39,630 nucleotides of DNA, taken from the NCBI GenBank assembly GCA_013361525.1, contig JABFXY010000214.1, positions 1 through 39,630 on the forward strand. Reading direction: 5' to 3'. Positions within the stretch are counted from its first letter, which is position 1, and the number at the start of each line of letters is the position of its first letter. A program made the translations under genes and the position numbers. The notes beneath the pieces are model-generated. The model saw nothing but the letters and a program-made list of their open reading frames with translations, ran no database searches and was not told the DNA's origin. Below are positions 25,459 to 34,826 of this stretch, in pieces. The DNA comes from Polyangiaceae bacterium (GTDB taxonomy: Bacteria; Myxococcota_A; Polyangia; Polyangiales; Polyangiaceae).

Positions 25459-26178
25459 CTACGGATCGACCTGAATGAGCTGATCGTCGTTGAAGATCGA
25501 GTCTGGGGTCACAACCGTTTCGCCGGGGTCGAACTTGGTGCCGGCAAACCGCTTCCGAAGCTCGCGCTGAACACGATCATCATTCAAGGCCATGTCGCCT
25601 GCCTTCTCGAGTTTTCCAAGGCGTGCGCCTACTGCTCTGTCGAAGAGCTTGTACGCGAGCTCTGAGCAATAAAGCGATTCGTCGTCCCAGCGGAACTTGA
25701 GGTCGTACGGCCTTCCCACCCATGTCGCCCCGAGATCACGCATCTTCTTCAGGGCTTCCGTGGTGAGCTGGGTCTTCGCGGTACGAAGGCGCTTGATGAC
25801 GTAGACTCGTTCGCGCCCGCGGTCGATCCAGCTCTGGAGAACAGTCTTCCGAACGGGGCCAACCGCCTCGAGCACCACCGGACCTTCTGGTTCATTGAAG
25901 ACGACACCCATATGCGTCCATCGACTGCGCGTCACGAGGCGGACCAGCTCACTTTGGCGGGACTCGGATTCTTGGAAAATGAGATCACCATCTTGGACAC
26001 CCGACGATGATTCGGCAGCGGACAGGACCGTTGAGCCCTGCGCCGTCGGAGCCGCGCTCTGCTCGCCACTCCCTGCCGGCACGCTTTGGTCCGGCGCCGG
26101 TGGGGGGCTGCACGCGAGCACAAATGCAAGCCCGAGAGCGAGAATTGAAATCATTGGAAAGGATCGCGAACGCACCAT
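25459..26178 (-). CDS. YiiX-like permuted papain-fold amidase, lipoprotein
   Basis: A 239-residue lipoprotein. A hydrophobic signal segment ends with LACS (Cys23). Then comes a Ser/Pro linker. The catalytic region begins with DGDLIFQESESRQSELVRLV and THMGVVF, the His of the permuted NlpC/P60 layout, and the Cys lies in SLYCSELAYKLF. These enzymes hydrolyse peptide or lipid amide bonds at the cell envelope. ATG 26178 is used; an in-frame TTG at 26208 would overlap the previous gene's stop. It is transcribed after the 26205-26693 gene and probably with it. Confidence 0.82.
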   Translation of the reverse strand: MVRSRSFPMISILALGLAFVLACSPPPAPDQSVPAGSGEQSAAPTAQGSTVLSAAESSSGVQDGDLIFQESESRQSELVRLVTRSRWTHMGVVFNEPEGPVVLEAVGPVRKTVLQSWIDRGRERVYVIKRLRTAKTQLTTEALKKMRDLGATWVGRPYDLKFRWDDESLYCSELAYKLFDRAVGARLGKLEKAGDMALNDDRVQRELRKRFAGTKFDPGETVVTPDSIFNDDQLIQVDP

Positions 26179-26204
26179 TCGAGCACCCGACGCCCAGTTG
26201 CGAC

Positions 26205-26693
26205 TCAACCTTCTTCGCCTGCGATGGTCTTGAGCGCCTCTAACAGCTCGCCTTCGAGCTGAGCGAACTCGCTGGCCGACTCGACACCATCGAACGAGTA
26301 ATAAAGTCCGATGACCTCGCCGACATTCAATGAAGAGCCAACGCGCTCGCCCCGCGGCAGGTCGAGCTCGACTTCTTGATAAATATCGCGAATGAGCTCC
26401 GCGGCTGCGCGTGGGCGAACGTCTCCGCGAGCGGCTTCGCGTGCTACCTGCAATCGCAGGTACCTCGCGGCCTCCAGTCTTGAAGGAAGCTCAAGGCCGA
26501 GCTCGGCGAGCGCCGCGTCGAACAGCTCGGCCCGCTCGCGCGGACCTTCACCCGCCAGTGCAGCTGCGGAGGGCGAGCCAGGTAGCTCGAGAAGACAAAG
26601 TGCGATCTCCGGCAGGTCGTCGCTGGAAAGCATGCCCAATACGCGAAGTGCCACGGAGCGCCGCGCTTCCGGTGGGAACGCCGAGAGCGTCAT
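26205..26693 (-). CDS. Unknown acidic helical protein
   Basis: A 162-residue protein, acidic, with helical segments PPEARRSVALRVLGMLSSDD and AALAELGLELPSRLEAARYL, then a turn GSSLNVGEVIGLYYSFDG and an acidic end. I do not recognise the family. Its ATG (26693) overlaps the stop of the upstream frameshifted gene in ATGA, showing translational coupling. It may therefore work with that protein. No signal peptide. Confidence 0.6.
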   Translation of the reverse strand: MTLSAFPPEARRSVALRVLGMLSSDDLPEIALCLLELPGSPSAAALAGEGPRERAELFDAALAELGLELPSRLEAARYLRLQVAREAARGDVRPRAAAELIRDIYQEVELDLPRGERVGSSLNVGEVIGLYYSFDGVESASEFAQLEGELLEALKTIAGEEG

Positions 26694-27194
26694 GTCTCGG
26701 CCTCGTGGGCCGCCTTCCATTTTGCGATGCGTGTCTCGAGATCGGGGACGTACTCGTCCTCCAATTCGGTGTCACCCGCGTCGATGAGCGCCCGGACCTT
26801 CGCGTTCATGTCACGAGCCTTGTCGAACAGAAACTCCGAGCTCAACTCGAGGGAGCGGAGCACCTCCACCCAGTAGCGGCGCAACTCCGGCGTGTTGCAA
26901 GGCCCGTCGCCCATCTTGAAAGCGATCGGGGTCGACGATCAGAAGCTTGTCCGCGTCGAGTCCGTGGCGTTCCGCGAGGGCTCGCCGTTGCTCGCGCGCA
27001 TCCCAACTATCGAACCAATGCTCGCCAACGTCGTTATCCATCGTAAAAAGGCGGCCGATCCAGACAACCGGATTCCGCTCGGCGATGCCGAGCGTACCGG
27101 CCAGTTCCCGATACTCTGGCGTCACGTCGAAAGCATCGACTTCCGGGAGATGGAGGAAGATCCGCACGAGGACGTCCGTCGAAGTTATCGGCAT
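26690..27194 (-). pseudogene. Unknown gene split by a one-base frameshift
   Basis: Two minus-strand frames read as one protein. Frame one starts at ATG 27194 (MPITSTDVLVRIFLHLPEVD) and runs to LLIVDPDRF near 26919. Frame two continues MGDGPCNTPELRRYW to 26690. At 26921-26912 the DNA reads TTTCAAGATG. Removing one T from the TTT run gives DRF-K-MGDGPCN in a single frame. The full product would be about 167 residues of unknown function. The extra T may be a sequencing error or a true mutation. Frame two overlaps the next gene by ATGA, so the intended operon layout is kept. Confidence 0.6.
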
Positions 27195-27466
27195 TGAGCG
27201 CAGGGCGCCAGCTTGGACATCTGAGCGCGTGGACGAAGTGCCCGAGGTGAGCCAGCGCCGAGACGTCGCGCCGATCGCTATTACTTGGCGGGCGTCGACG
27301 CGGCGAAGGGACGAGAGCATAGTGGAGGCCTCGCCGAACCCCGACTGAGGAAGCTCGAGCTCGTCAGAACAACTGGTTGAATGGGCGCCGCGGCTCGAGT
27401 CCGGACAATGAATTGCTGCTCAAGGCGGACACACCGTGCCGCAAAGCCTCCGACGGATGCAAGGGC
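27195..27466. other. Non-coding gap in the accessory run
   Basis: Nothing convincing is seen in these 272 bases. Plus-strand reading frames here are the mirror of GC-rich minus-strand sequence with no motifs. It holds the promoter region of the frameshifted gene at 27194 and the sequence just after the small gene 27467-27700. Confidence 0.4.
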
Positions 27467-27700
27467 TCAGTCGAACAACTTCGCGTGTGGGCCACAGAAT
27501 CCTTTGATGAAGTCCAGCACCTCGAGAACCACGTCGTCCGAAGCCTCCGGGGCCGACGGGTGGCGCGCTCGGTAAGCCGAAAGGCGCGCCTCCGCTTGCT
27601 CCCGTGTGCAGCCGGCCGCCTTCCAGCGGAGAACCAGGTTGCGGAGGGCCTCCAGTGGGACCGCTTGTTCGAGGGCTGCGCTGATCTCTGCGTCGTCCAT
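27467..27700 (-). CDS. Small unknown helical protein
   Basis: A 77-residue protein (MDDAEISAALEQAVPLEALR onward), helical, containing WKAAGCTREQAEARLSAYRA and ending GFCGPHAKLFD. No family is recognised. It has no signal peptide. ATG 27700. It lies 30 bases downstream of the frameshifted lipoprotein gene and is probably co-transcribed. Small helical proteins of this kind are common in immunity clusters, but there is no direct evidence here. Confidence 0.5.
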   Translation of the reverse strand: MDDAEISAALEQAVPLEALRNLVLRWKAAGCTREQAEARLSAYRARHPSAPEASDDVVLEVLDFIKGFCGPHAKLFD

Positions 27701-27730
27701 GATAGGCCGAGTATCGTACCGGCGCCCAAG

Positions 27731-28680
27731 TCACCACTTGCAGATACCGATTCCCGGCAAGGTATCATCGGCGGGTCCGCACGGGACCTTGCGGCCGTCG
27801 TTCAGGACGCAGTCGGCATCGGTGCGGCAGAGCCGAGCGGCATAGGCGAGCTCGGGCGTGCATTGAACGGTCCCACAGAATGATAGCTCCGACATGTTGA
27901 TCCCCGAGCCGCAGCACGCCCCTCCGGCACAGTCGGAGGCACCGTCGCATTCGAAGATCCCCGGCTCGCCGGCCCACTCCCCGCGTTCTACGCACTCACC
28001 ACGCTTTGCAGAGAAGTCCCAGAAGCACCACGGCTTGTCGTCGGGACAATCGGTATTCGCTCCGCAGGCGACACGCGCCTTGGACGGCGGCACGTGTGCC
28101 CGACGCACACGTAACCCGGCGTCGTGCATGAGCCACCGGGCGCGCAGACCTCGTGCGCCGGCGTCATGAGGTGCCCCGGCGCATCCCACGGCTGAGCGCA
28201 GCGCGCCTTCGTCGCGCAAACTTGGAGAACCCCCTCTTCGGTCACCCCCGCGGAGCACATCTCGCCTCCGGTGCAGTCCGACGACTCGTCGCAATGAGCG
28301 ACGGTCGAGCGTGAAGCTCGGCAAGTGGCCTCGCGATCTTTCTTCACGCACGTCGGTGCGGCGCCAGCATCCGGCTCGCAGCAAAATTCGCCGGTGGCGC
28401 ATGCCTTGCCGCCGCAAAAGACACCCGGGCCGGTCTCGGACGCGGGCGGAGGATACTTCGCTCGCAGCGCCGCGAACCCCGATGCGCCGGGCGGCGCTGC
28501 GGACGCAGGCGCCGACGCCGCCGCCGACGGTGGCGTGCTGGCCGCGGACGCGCTCGCGTGCGCCGATTCCGTCGGCTTGGCGCTGGAGCCGCTTTTCGAT
28601 TGAGCGGGTTGTTGATCCGAATCCGGGCCACAACCGAGAAGGACGATGATCGCAACGGGCACCAGGGCGACTGTGCTCAC
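27731..28680 (-). pseudogene. Cysteine-rich lipoprotein split by a frameshift
   Basis: Frame one begins near GTG 28680 (signal VPVAIIVLLGC, then an Ala/Ser/Pro linker) and holds repeated Cys motifs (CATGEFCCEPDAGA, SSDCTGGEMCSAG, SCTTPGYVCVGH). Frame two starts near 28093 (VPPSKARVACGANTDCPDD) and has matching motifs to 27731 (SDCAGGACCGSGI, TDADCVLNDGRK). These motifs are the disulfide-rich repeats seen in Myxococcota surface lipoproteins. The break lies near 28090-28100 in CACACGTGCCG. A 2-base expansion or a 4-base loss fits the break. Joined, it would be about 315 residues. A TTG at 28695 is an alternative start. Confidence 0.65.
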
Positions 28681-28797
28681 ACGGGGAGGGTACAATACCC
28701 GGCCACGCTGCTTACTAGTTCGTTGCAGCCGAGGGCGAGAGCGAGGCTCGAGGGACGGCTGATGCGATGGGTCAACGCGCGGTTTGCCTCGCGAAGT

Positions 28798-29367
28798 CTA
28801 CGAGTTAATCGGCACGGCGATGGGCCGAAGCTGATCCAACTCCTCCCAAGCCTCATGGAATGTTCGCGTGAGCTCCGTCCAGTTTTCGGGGCCGCGATGC
28901 CACCAGCTTGCGCGAACACTCGCAAACGGAGCCTCGCGGCAGAGATAGTATGTGACGCCGTCGGTGCCGCGTGATTGGTTGACGATGTCGCAGGGCACGG
29001 AGACATTGGCGAACAGCGTCAGCAGTCGCTCGGCCATCGACACTGGAACGTCGACAGACGACGAAGCTATTGTCGGCAGGAGCGCGTCTTGCTCCTCCGG
29101 AGTGGCGGATAGGAATCGCGCTCGGTCTTGGCCGGCATCCGCCACCGTCAGCTGAGCACGAAACCTCGGCGGAGCATTTCGCTCACCGCGCTCCGCGTAG
29201 AGTCCCCACGAGCGATATGGCGCGCGAGCGGGAAGGTGGGCAAGCCTGAGAAGTGGAGGCCGCGACTCTTCCAGACCGCAGACCACAGCCCGCCTTCGGT
29301 CCAGAAAACGCCACCATCGTGCCGATTCCCCTGGGCTCGACGGACGGTATCGAATCTCAGACAACAC
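28798..29367 (-). CDS. Unknown 189-residue protein
   Basis: I do not recognise the family. The first 60 residues are arginine-rich with aromatic turns (RPSSPGESARWWRFLDRRRA). The middle holds a helical stretch (MAERLLTLFANVSVPCDIVN) and the C-terminus is tryptophan-rich (SVRASWWHRGPENWTELTRT). Start is GTG 29367 or TTG 29364; GAGGTGA lies directly before the GTG. Nothing suggests export. It sits between two unknown small genes. Confidence 0.6.
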   Translation of the reverse strand: MLSEIRYRPSSPGESARWWRFLDRRRAVVCGLEESRPPLLRLAHLPARAPYRSWGLYAERGERNAPPRFRAQLTVADAGQDRARFLSATPEEQDALLPTIASSSVDVPVSMAERLLTLFANVSVPCDIVNQSRGTDGVTYYLCREAPFASVRASWWHRGPENWTELTRTFHEAWEELDQLRPIAVPINS

Positions 29368-29438
29368 TCACCTCGCAATGATGGCCAGGCCCACGAAGAA
29401 GCGCCTCAGCTGCTCGCGCCAGCACACGAAGAATACAT

Positions 29439-29765
29439 TCAAGGAGCCGGAGGCGCGAAATGGAACTCGAGAAGCGCGTGCTCCAGACAACGAGTTGCTT
29501 CCGCACGGGTCGGGGCTTCAATACGACGGAGCCGTTGTCCCAAAAAGTCACCGATGTATGCCTCGATCACGAAACACCCTGCCGGGTCGCCATCCGGGTA
29601 CCACCCAAGGTCGACAAGCACGTTTGTGACGGGGCACTTGGCCTGGAACAGATCTTCACAGAGGTATTCGCTCACATCGCTCGAAGGGTCCACCTCCCGA
29701 AAACTGTTGTAGCTGATCGTCCAGTTTGCCGGAATGCGCAGCGGCTGAAGCGGAGGTTCGATCAT
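29439..29765 (-). CDS. Unknown 108-residue protein
   Basis: A 108-residue protein starting MIEPPLQPLRIPANWTISYN, with an acidic middle (VDPSSDVSEYLCEDLFQ) and a segment VTNVLVDLGWYPDGDPAGCF followed by IEAYIGDFL. It looks like a small alpha/beta fold, of the kind seen in toxin-immunity clusters, but I cannot assign it. AGGAG lies 13 bases upstream of ATG 29765. A 70-base gap separates it from the next gene. Confidence 0.55.
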   Translation of the reverse strand: MIEPPLQPLRIPANWTISYNSFREVDPSSDVSEYLCEDLFQAKCPVTNVLVDLGWYPDGDPAGCFVIEAYIGDFLGQRLRRIEAPTRAEATRCLEHALLEFHFAPPAP

Positions 29766-29905
29766 CGATACTTCACTCCTTCATCCGGGCGCCGGACTTC
29801 CCTGAGCGAGGTAGCATTCACAATGCGATCATGACCCAACCGACCGATCCAGGTACGTCGGTCACGTGGCGATGCAAGTCTTCGTCCGCGGAGATTGAAC
29901 GATGA

Positions 29906-30415
<510 letters not shown>

Positions 30416-30419
30416 GAGC

Positions 30420-31028
30420 CTACACTGCTGAGAACGCGAGCCACGTCCAGGTTACGCCGGCCTGGCGATTCACGAGCTGAACCGATTCGGTGGAGCAGCG
30501 GAACACGAGGCGAAAAGCGGCTTGTTCGGCCAGGGTGATCGCATCGTCCGTGGAGGCGGGAAAGCAGGGTCGCGTCGGTGCTCCACGGCCGTGTCGCACG
30601 GAGAAGAGAAGCGTACCACCCGCCGCGGTCAGGGCTCGCAAGCTCGGCATGGCAAGTCGACGTTGCAGGCTGTCGATATGCTGCCAAACCCCGCTGAGCA
30701 GGACGAAGTCGAACGTCTGCCGACGTTGGAGAACGCGCGAAAGCGTCGGTAGCGAATCGTCTAGCCACTCAATCTGCGCCGACGGGTGAAAAACAGCGCC
30801 GGCCTTCCGGAACGCCTCGACGGGTTCTACGGCGAGAACGCGGCAGCCTCGGGAAGCAAGCCACCGCGCGTCGCGGCCGGTGCCCGCGCCGACATCGAGG
30901 ACGTAGCTGCCCGAGGGCGGGAGCAGATGGGCCACTTCGGCATAGAGTTTGGCCGAAGAGACCGCTTCGAAGCGCTCGATGAGCTCCGGCGCCGCGCTCT
31001 CATAGCCGTCCAGAACCTCTCGCTTCAC
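30420..31028 (-). CDS. SAM-dependent methyltransferase
   Basis: A 202-residue class I methyltransferase. Motif I is VLDVGAGTG (about 43-51); the acidic residue of the second strand is in VLAVEPVEAF. Then FDFVLLSGVWQHIDSLQRRL marks the usual catalytic-face helix and LFSVRHG the last motif. The acceptor is unknown. GTG 31028 was chosen because GGAGAGG lies five bases before it; longer in-frame sequence merely overlaps the previous gene. The start is 28 bases after the preceding gene's stop, and a possible immunity gene follows directly. Confidence 0.8.
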   Translation of the reverse strand: MKREVLDGYESAAPELIERFEAVSSAKLYAEVAHLLPPSGSYVLDVGAGTGRDARWLASRGCRVLAVEPVEAFRKAGAVFHPSAQIEWLDDSLPTLSRVLQRRQTFDFVLLSGVWQHIDSLQRRLAMPSLRALTAAGGTLLFSVRHGRGAPTRPCFPASTDDAITLAEQAAFRLVFRCSTESVQLVNRQAGVTWTWLAFSAV

Positions 31029-31056
31029 ACCGGCCTCTCCGTCGGCCCAACTTATC

Positions 31057-32631
31057 TCAAAAGTCGAAGTGCCAATGCGCGTTGTTGGCGCAGTTCTCGA
31101 AATTGTGCGCTCCGCCGTACTTGGCGGCGACCGTATTCGCCGTCGAGATGTTGACGTTGCACGCGAAGTCGACGGCGCGTCCACGGTAGTGATTCGAATA
31201 GGCCGAATGGCAGCGGTCCGTAATGGCATTGATCGGCACCGCTCCCTTCTTGCTCAGCTCGAAGAGGAACTTCAGCATGTCGCGGCTCACCGTCGTTCGG
31301 CTGCCCGTGCCGGTGGCGTTGTTGCTGCAATTCACGGGCGCCTGCCGACCGGCGGCGAGCTCTTGCAGCACGACGCGCGCGTCGTTCGTGTAGGGGAAGG
31401 AGACGTTGGGACTGTGGAGCAGCGCCTGAGCGAGCTCTTTGACGGTGTCGGGCGTCGGATCGACGCAGGAGCCGCCGTGGACGGTGCGCTTGCCGAGCAG
31501 AACGCGGTTCTTGCCAACATCGCCGGTGTTGTATGCATAGACGCGATATACCTCTGTCTTGCCGCACGGCACCTTACGGTCGAGATCGAATTCGAAGCGG
31601 TGCTTCGTGCCACCTGAGCATTTCAGATGGACCTTGCGACCGTGGGGCTGGTCGGTGTCCTTCTTCCGCTCGAGGCCGCGGCTCGACACGACTTCGACGG
31701 TGACGCGCTCGCCCGGGGTGTCCATGTCACACGCCCAACCATTAATCTTTTTCATCGCGCGATCCTTCACTTTGAAGCGTGAGACCGCTCCGATGGGCGT
31801 GTGGCGGAAGACGCGCTTCTCGAGGAGAACGCGCGTCCCATCGTGACCCACGAGCTTCAGGACGACGGTGTCTTTGCCCCGGATGTTCATATCGAGCTGC
31901 GCACGGAAGAGGTGCGCCGGCTGGCCCTTGCACCTGTCTTTGATCCAGTCCGAGGTCCACTCGGCGGTCGGCGTCGCGTCGGCCATGAGCACCTGGCGGG
32001 TGCGCATACCCTCGTCGTCGCGCAACGACACAATCGCGACCATTGGTTGCTTGGAGCGGCGCGTGTCGCACGCCCAGCCGACGACCGACCCGTCCGGGAG
32101 CATCCGCATGATCCGGCCTTGCGCCCACGGGGCGTCGTCACGTCCGACCGTCGGGCCATTCCCGGTGTCCAGCTCGGCCTCCGGGCTGGACGTGTCGTCC
32201 GCGGGCGGCGCCTCGGCCCAACTGGCCTCGGCGGTGTCTTCGTCGAGCTCGGTGTCGCCCATTTCGAGGATGGCCTCGCTCGCAACGGAGATCGCCTGCA
32301 GCCGATCGAATTCGTCGCGGTCGTCGACGTCCCAATCGTCTTCGCTCATTGCCAATGCGTCGCTCAGCTCGTCCGCCTCCAGCGCGGCGATCTGCGCCTG
32401 CATCTCCGCCGGCACCTCGTCCCCCCCGGACGGGAAGGGCCCATCCTCCGCAATATCCTCCAGGGCCTCACCGTCTTCGGCGACAACCTCCTCTTGTTGC
32501 AGAGCGTCGGTGTCCTCCGCGCTCATCGTTTCTTCGGACTCGGGCAACGGAGGTGCCTCCGGAGCGCAGCTTGCGAGCACGCCCGCAATCAGTCCCGAGG
32601 CCATCAGCGTCTTGAATGTTTGCAGGTTCAT
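31057..32631 (-). CDS. Lipoprotein with two GWACD modules and C-terminal M15-like peptidase motif
   Basis: A 524-residue lipoprotein. The signal segment ends VLASC (Cys22), followed by an acidic linker to about residue 165. Two related modules follow, each with the motif GWACD (185-189 and 298-302) and several strands. At the C-terminus NHYRGRAVDFAC (His481, Asp488) and HWHFDF (His519, His521) match the zinc-binding pattern of M15 D,D-carboxypeptidase/Hedgehog-like enzymes. The segment with SNHYRGRAVDF is a good match to S-x-H-x-x-G-x-A-x-D. The enzyme probably cuts peptidoglycan peptides at the outer side of the envelope. AAGGA lies shortly before ATG 32631. The methyltransferase gene follows. 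Confidence 0.8.
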   Translation of the reverse strand: MNLQTFKTLMASGLIAGVLASCAPEAPPLPESEETMSAEDTDALQQEEVVAEDGEALEDIAEDGPFPSGGDEVPAEMQAQIAALEADELSDALAMSEDDWDVDDRDEFDRLQAISVASEAILEMGDTELDEDTAEASWAEAPPADDTSSPEAELDTGNGPTVGRDDAPWAQGRIMRMLPDGSVVGWACDTRRSKQPMVAIVSLRDDEGMRTRQVLMADATPTAEWTSDWIKDRCKGQPAHLFRAQLDMNIRGKDTVVLKLVGHDGTRVLLEKRVFRHTPIGAVSRFKVKDRAMKKINGWACDMDTPGERVTVEVVSSRGLERKKDTDQPHGRKVHLKCSGGTKHRFEFDLDRKVPCGKTEVYRVYAYNTGDVGKNRVLLGKRTVHGGSCVDPTPDTVKELAQALLHSPNVSFPYTNDARVVLQELAAGRQAPVNCSNNATGTGSRTTVSRDMLKFLFELSKKGAVPINAITDRCHSAYSNHYRGRAVDFACNVNISTANTVAAKYGGAHNFENCANNAHWHFDF

Positions 32632-32883
32632 CGGCTGGTCCTTCCGTCGTCGCTCGTGCGCCGACGGCGTCTCGCAAGGGCCATACCGGCAAATTCCGGC
32701 GACAAACGCCTGGAATTCCACGATCCCGAATGCACGCATGGGGGTGGGGACCCGCCCGGGCTTCTTTCCCCCCATCGCGAGTGGGACGCGGGGTGCAATG
32801 TAGGTACGGGCGTCGCCTCAGGGGGAGCCTCCACGCCGCTTTCCGGAAGTCGTCGCGTACCTCGAACGCGGTAACCTCCGCGC

Positions 32884-33522
32884 ATGCTCAAGGTCTACGG
32901 CTTCGGTCGCGTGAACAAAGGGGCGCGCGGCAACACTCGCGACTTGCGCGTACTGTGGGCGCTCGAAGAGATGGGGCTACCCTACGAGATCGTCGGGATG
33001 GATCACCCGAACCACGATCTCGATTCAGCCTCGTACCGCGCGGTCAATCCATTCGGGCAGATTCCCGCGATCGACGACGATGGCGTCGTGGTCACCGAGT
33101 CCGGCGCAATCTTGCTCTATCTCGGGCGCAAGAGCGGCAAGTTGTTTCCCCAAGATCTCGCCAGCGAGGCGCAAGTGCTGCGCTGGTCCATGGCCGCTCT
33201 AAATTCGATCGAGGTGCCGGTGCTCTCATTTTGGTTTGTAAACCTTTGTGGCGGCAAAGGTACCAAGCCGAGCGAGGCACTGCAGAATTGGGCGGACATG
33301 CGCCTGAAGCAGCTCGACGGCTGGCTCGCAAATCGCCAGTACATCGCGACCGACGACTTCACCGTCGCCGACATTCTCATGTCCCACGTGCTGGCTAGCG
33401 CGGCCAATCAGCAGCTCTTGAAGACGTACGCCAACGTCCTTGCATACCAAGCGCGCTGCACCGAGCGCCCCGCCTGGAAGAAGACGCTCGCCGCGTACTT
33501 CGAGCGTGTCGAAGCCGCGTAA
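32884..33522 (+). CDS. Glutathione S-transferase family protein
   Basis: A 212-residue GST. The N-terminal domain has NTRDLRVLWALEEMGLPYEI, and the glutathione region reads NPFGQIPAIDDDGVVVTESG, ILLYLG. It resembles the GST at 24701-25354, and both have the RD-x-RV-x-WALEE start. The C-terminal domain contains the helical DDFTVADILMSHVL motif. It diverges from the GWACD lipoprotein gene; 252 bases lie between the starts, with no further gene. ATG 32884. It ends just before a half attC-like site. Confidence 0.9.
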   Translation: MLKVYGFGRVNKGARGNTRDLRVLWALEEMGLPYEIVGMDHPNHDLDSASYRAVNPFGQIPAIDDDGVVVTESGAILLYLGRKSGKLFPQDLASEAQVLRWSMAALNSIEVPVLSFWFVNLCGGKGTKPSEALQNWADMRLKQLDGWLANRQYIATDDFTVADILMSHVLASAANQQLLKTYANVLAYQARCTERPAWKKTLAAYFERVEAA

Positions 33523-33530
33523 TGCGCCCT

Positions 33531-33552
33531 TATCGACGTATCGGCGTTCAGC
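33531..33552 (-). other. Half attC-like site at the sigma-factor gene end
   Basis: On the plus strand TATCGAC-GTATC-GGCGTTCAGC repeats the R'-spacer-L' part of the integron-like sites at 37 and 38.6 kb. GTATC plus GGC-TTCAGC differs from the 37011-37025 copy in one base. No L''/R'' half is found within 100 bases. The sigma-factor stop codon (33550-33548) lies inside the L' segment. It may be the scar of an old cassette insertion, or chance. Confidence 0.35.
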
Positions 33553-34800
33553 TGCGCCGGGCACGCTTCAGAAGCAGGGCACGCTCGCGGTCGTTCTTCG
33601 CGAACGAGGCGGCGCGTTCGAGCTCGGCGCGCGCTTCGTCGCGGCGGCCGAGACGTGAAAGGAAATCGGCGCGTACCGCGAACACTAGATGATAGCCTTC
33701 GAGCGCAGGCAACTTCGCGAGCTCGTCGACGATCGCGAGGCCCGCCTCGGGTCCGTCGGCGAACGCGATCGCGACCGCGCGATTCAGCTCGACGATCGGC
33801 GATGGCGTCGTTGCCGCGAGCTGGTCGTAGATGGCGACCATGCGCCGCCAATCGGTGTCCTCCGGCGTTCGCGCACGTGCATGACACGCAGCGAGCGCAG
33901 CTTGCAGCAGATACGGACCGGGCAAACCGCCGAGCGCTTCCCCACGCTTCAAAGCGCGCAAACCGCGCTCGATGAGAAGCGATCCCAGCGCGCGCGGTTC
34001 TGCTCGAATAGCGGAATCGGCGTGCCGTCTGGCAACGTGCGCGCGTCGATGCGTGAAGCCTGAATCTCCATCAGCGCGACGAGGCCATGAGCTTCGGCTT
34101 CGTTCGGCACGAGCTCCGCGAGAATGCGGCCGAGGCGAAGCGCGTCTTCGCAAAGCGCAGGCCTCATCCATTCGCCACCGGCCGTCGCGACATAACCTTC
34201 GTTGAATACGAAATAGATGACTTCGAGCACGGAGCTGAGACGCTCTGCGAGCTCTCTGCCTCGTGGCACTTCGAAGGCAGCGCCCGATTCGGCGAGCGTC
34301 TTTTTTGCGCGCACGATGCGCTGCGCGGCGGTCGCCTCTGAAATGAGAAACGCAGACGCAATCTCCTCCGTCGTGAGACCGCCGACGACCCTCAGTGTCA
34401 ATGCAACGCGGCTCTCGGCACTCAGTATTGGATGGCAGGACGCGAAGATGAGACGCAGTAGGTCGTCACCGACGTCGTCGTCGGCCGCCTCCTCGATCGC
34501 GTCCGCCGAACATTCCTGGCGGTCTTCCATCGCCCGCGTGAGCTCGGCTTCTTTCTTCTCCCAGCGCTTTTGACGATCGATGCGCTTGAGCGCGCGATTC
34601 TTCGCGACCTGCATGAGCCATGCTCCGGGCTCACGCGGAATGCCGTCCTGCGGCCATGTCTCGAGCGCAGCGACGAGCGCGTCCTGGGCGAGCTCCTCGG
34701 CCGTGCCGAGATCGCCATGAACGAATCGCGCGAGCCCGGCCACGAGCCGCGCCCATTCGATTCGAAAGACCGCTTCGATTCGTCGCTGCGCTTCTTCCAT
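33548..34800 (-). pseudogene. ECF42-type sigma factor split by a frameshift
   Basis: Frame one starts at ATG 34800 (MEEAQRRIEAVFRIEWARLV) with sigma region 2 (ELAQDALVAALETWPQDGIP) and region 4 (VALTLRVVGGLTTEEIASAF). It reads to EQNRARWDR near 33982. Frame two carries on with LLIERGLRALKRGEALGGLP, the C-terminal extension with TPR-like helices (EARAELERAASF) to 33548. At 33984-33976 GATCGCTTC would read GATCGCCTTC in one frame if one C was lost. The joined product is about 417 residues. ECF42 sigma factors carry such an extension and sit beside DGPF proteins, as here. Whether the break is real or a sequencing error cannot be told. Confidence 0.8.
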
Positions 34801-34826
34801 CAATTCGTCGCGCGGGCGGAACCGCC

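Noticed and set aside
27377..27883. Plus-strand protein in the gap around 27.4-27.9 kb.
   Set aside because: It overlaps the small gene 27467-27700 and the frameshifted lipoprotein on the other strand, whose cysteine motifs are convincing.
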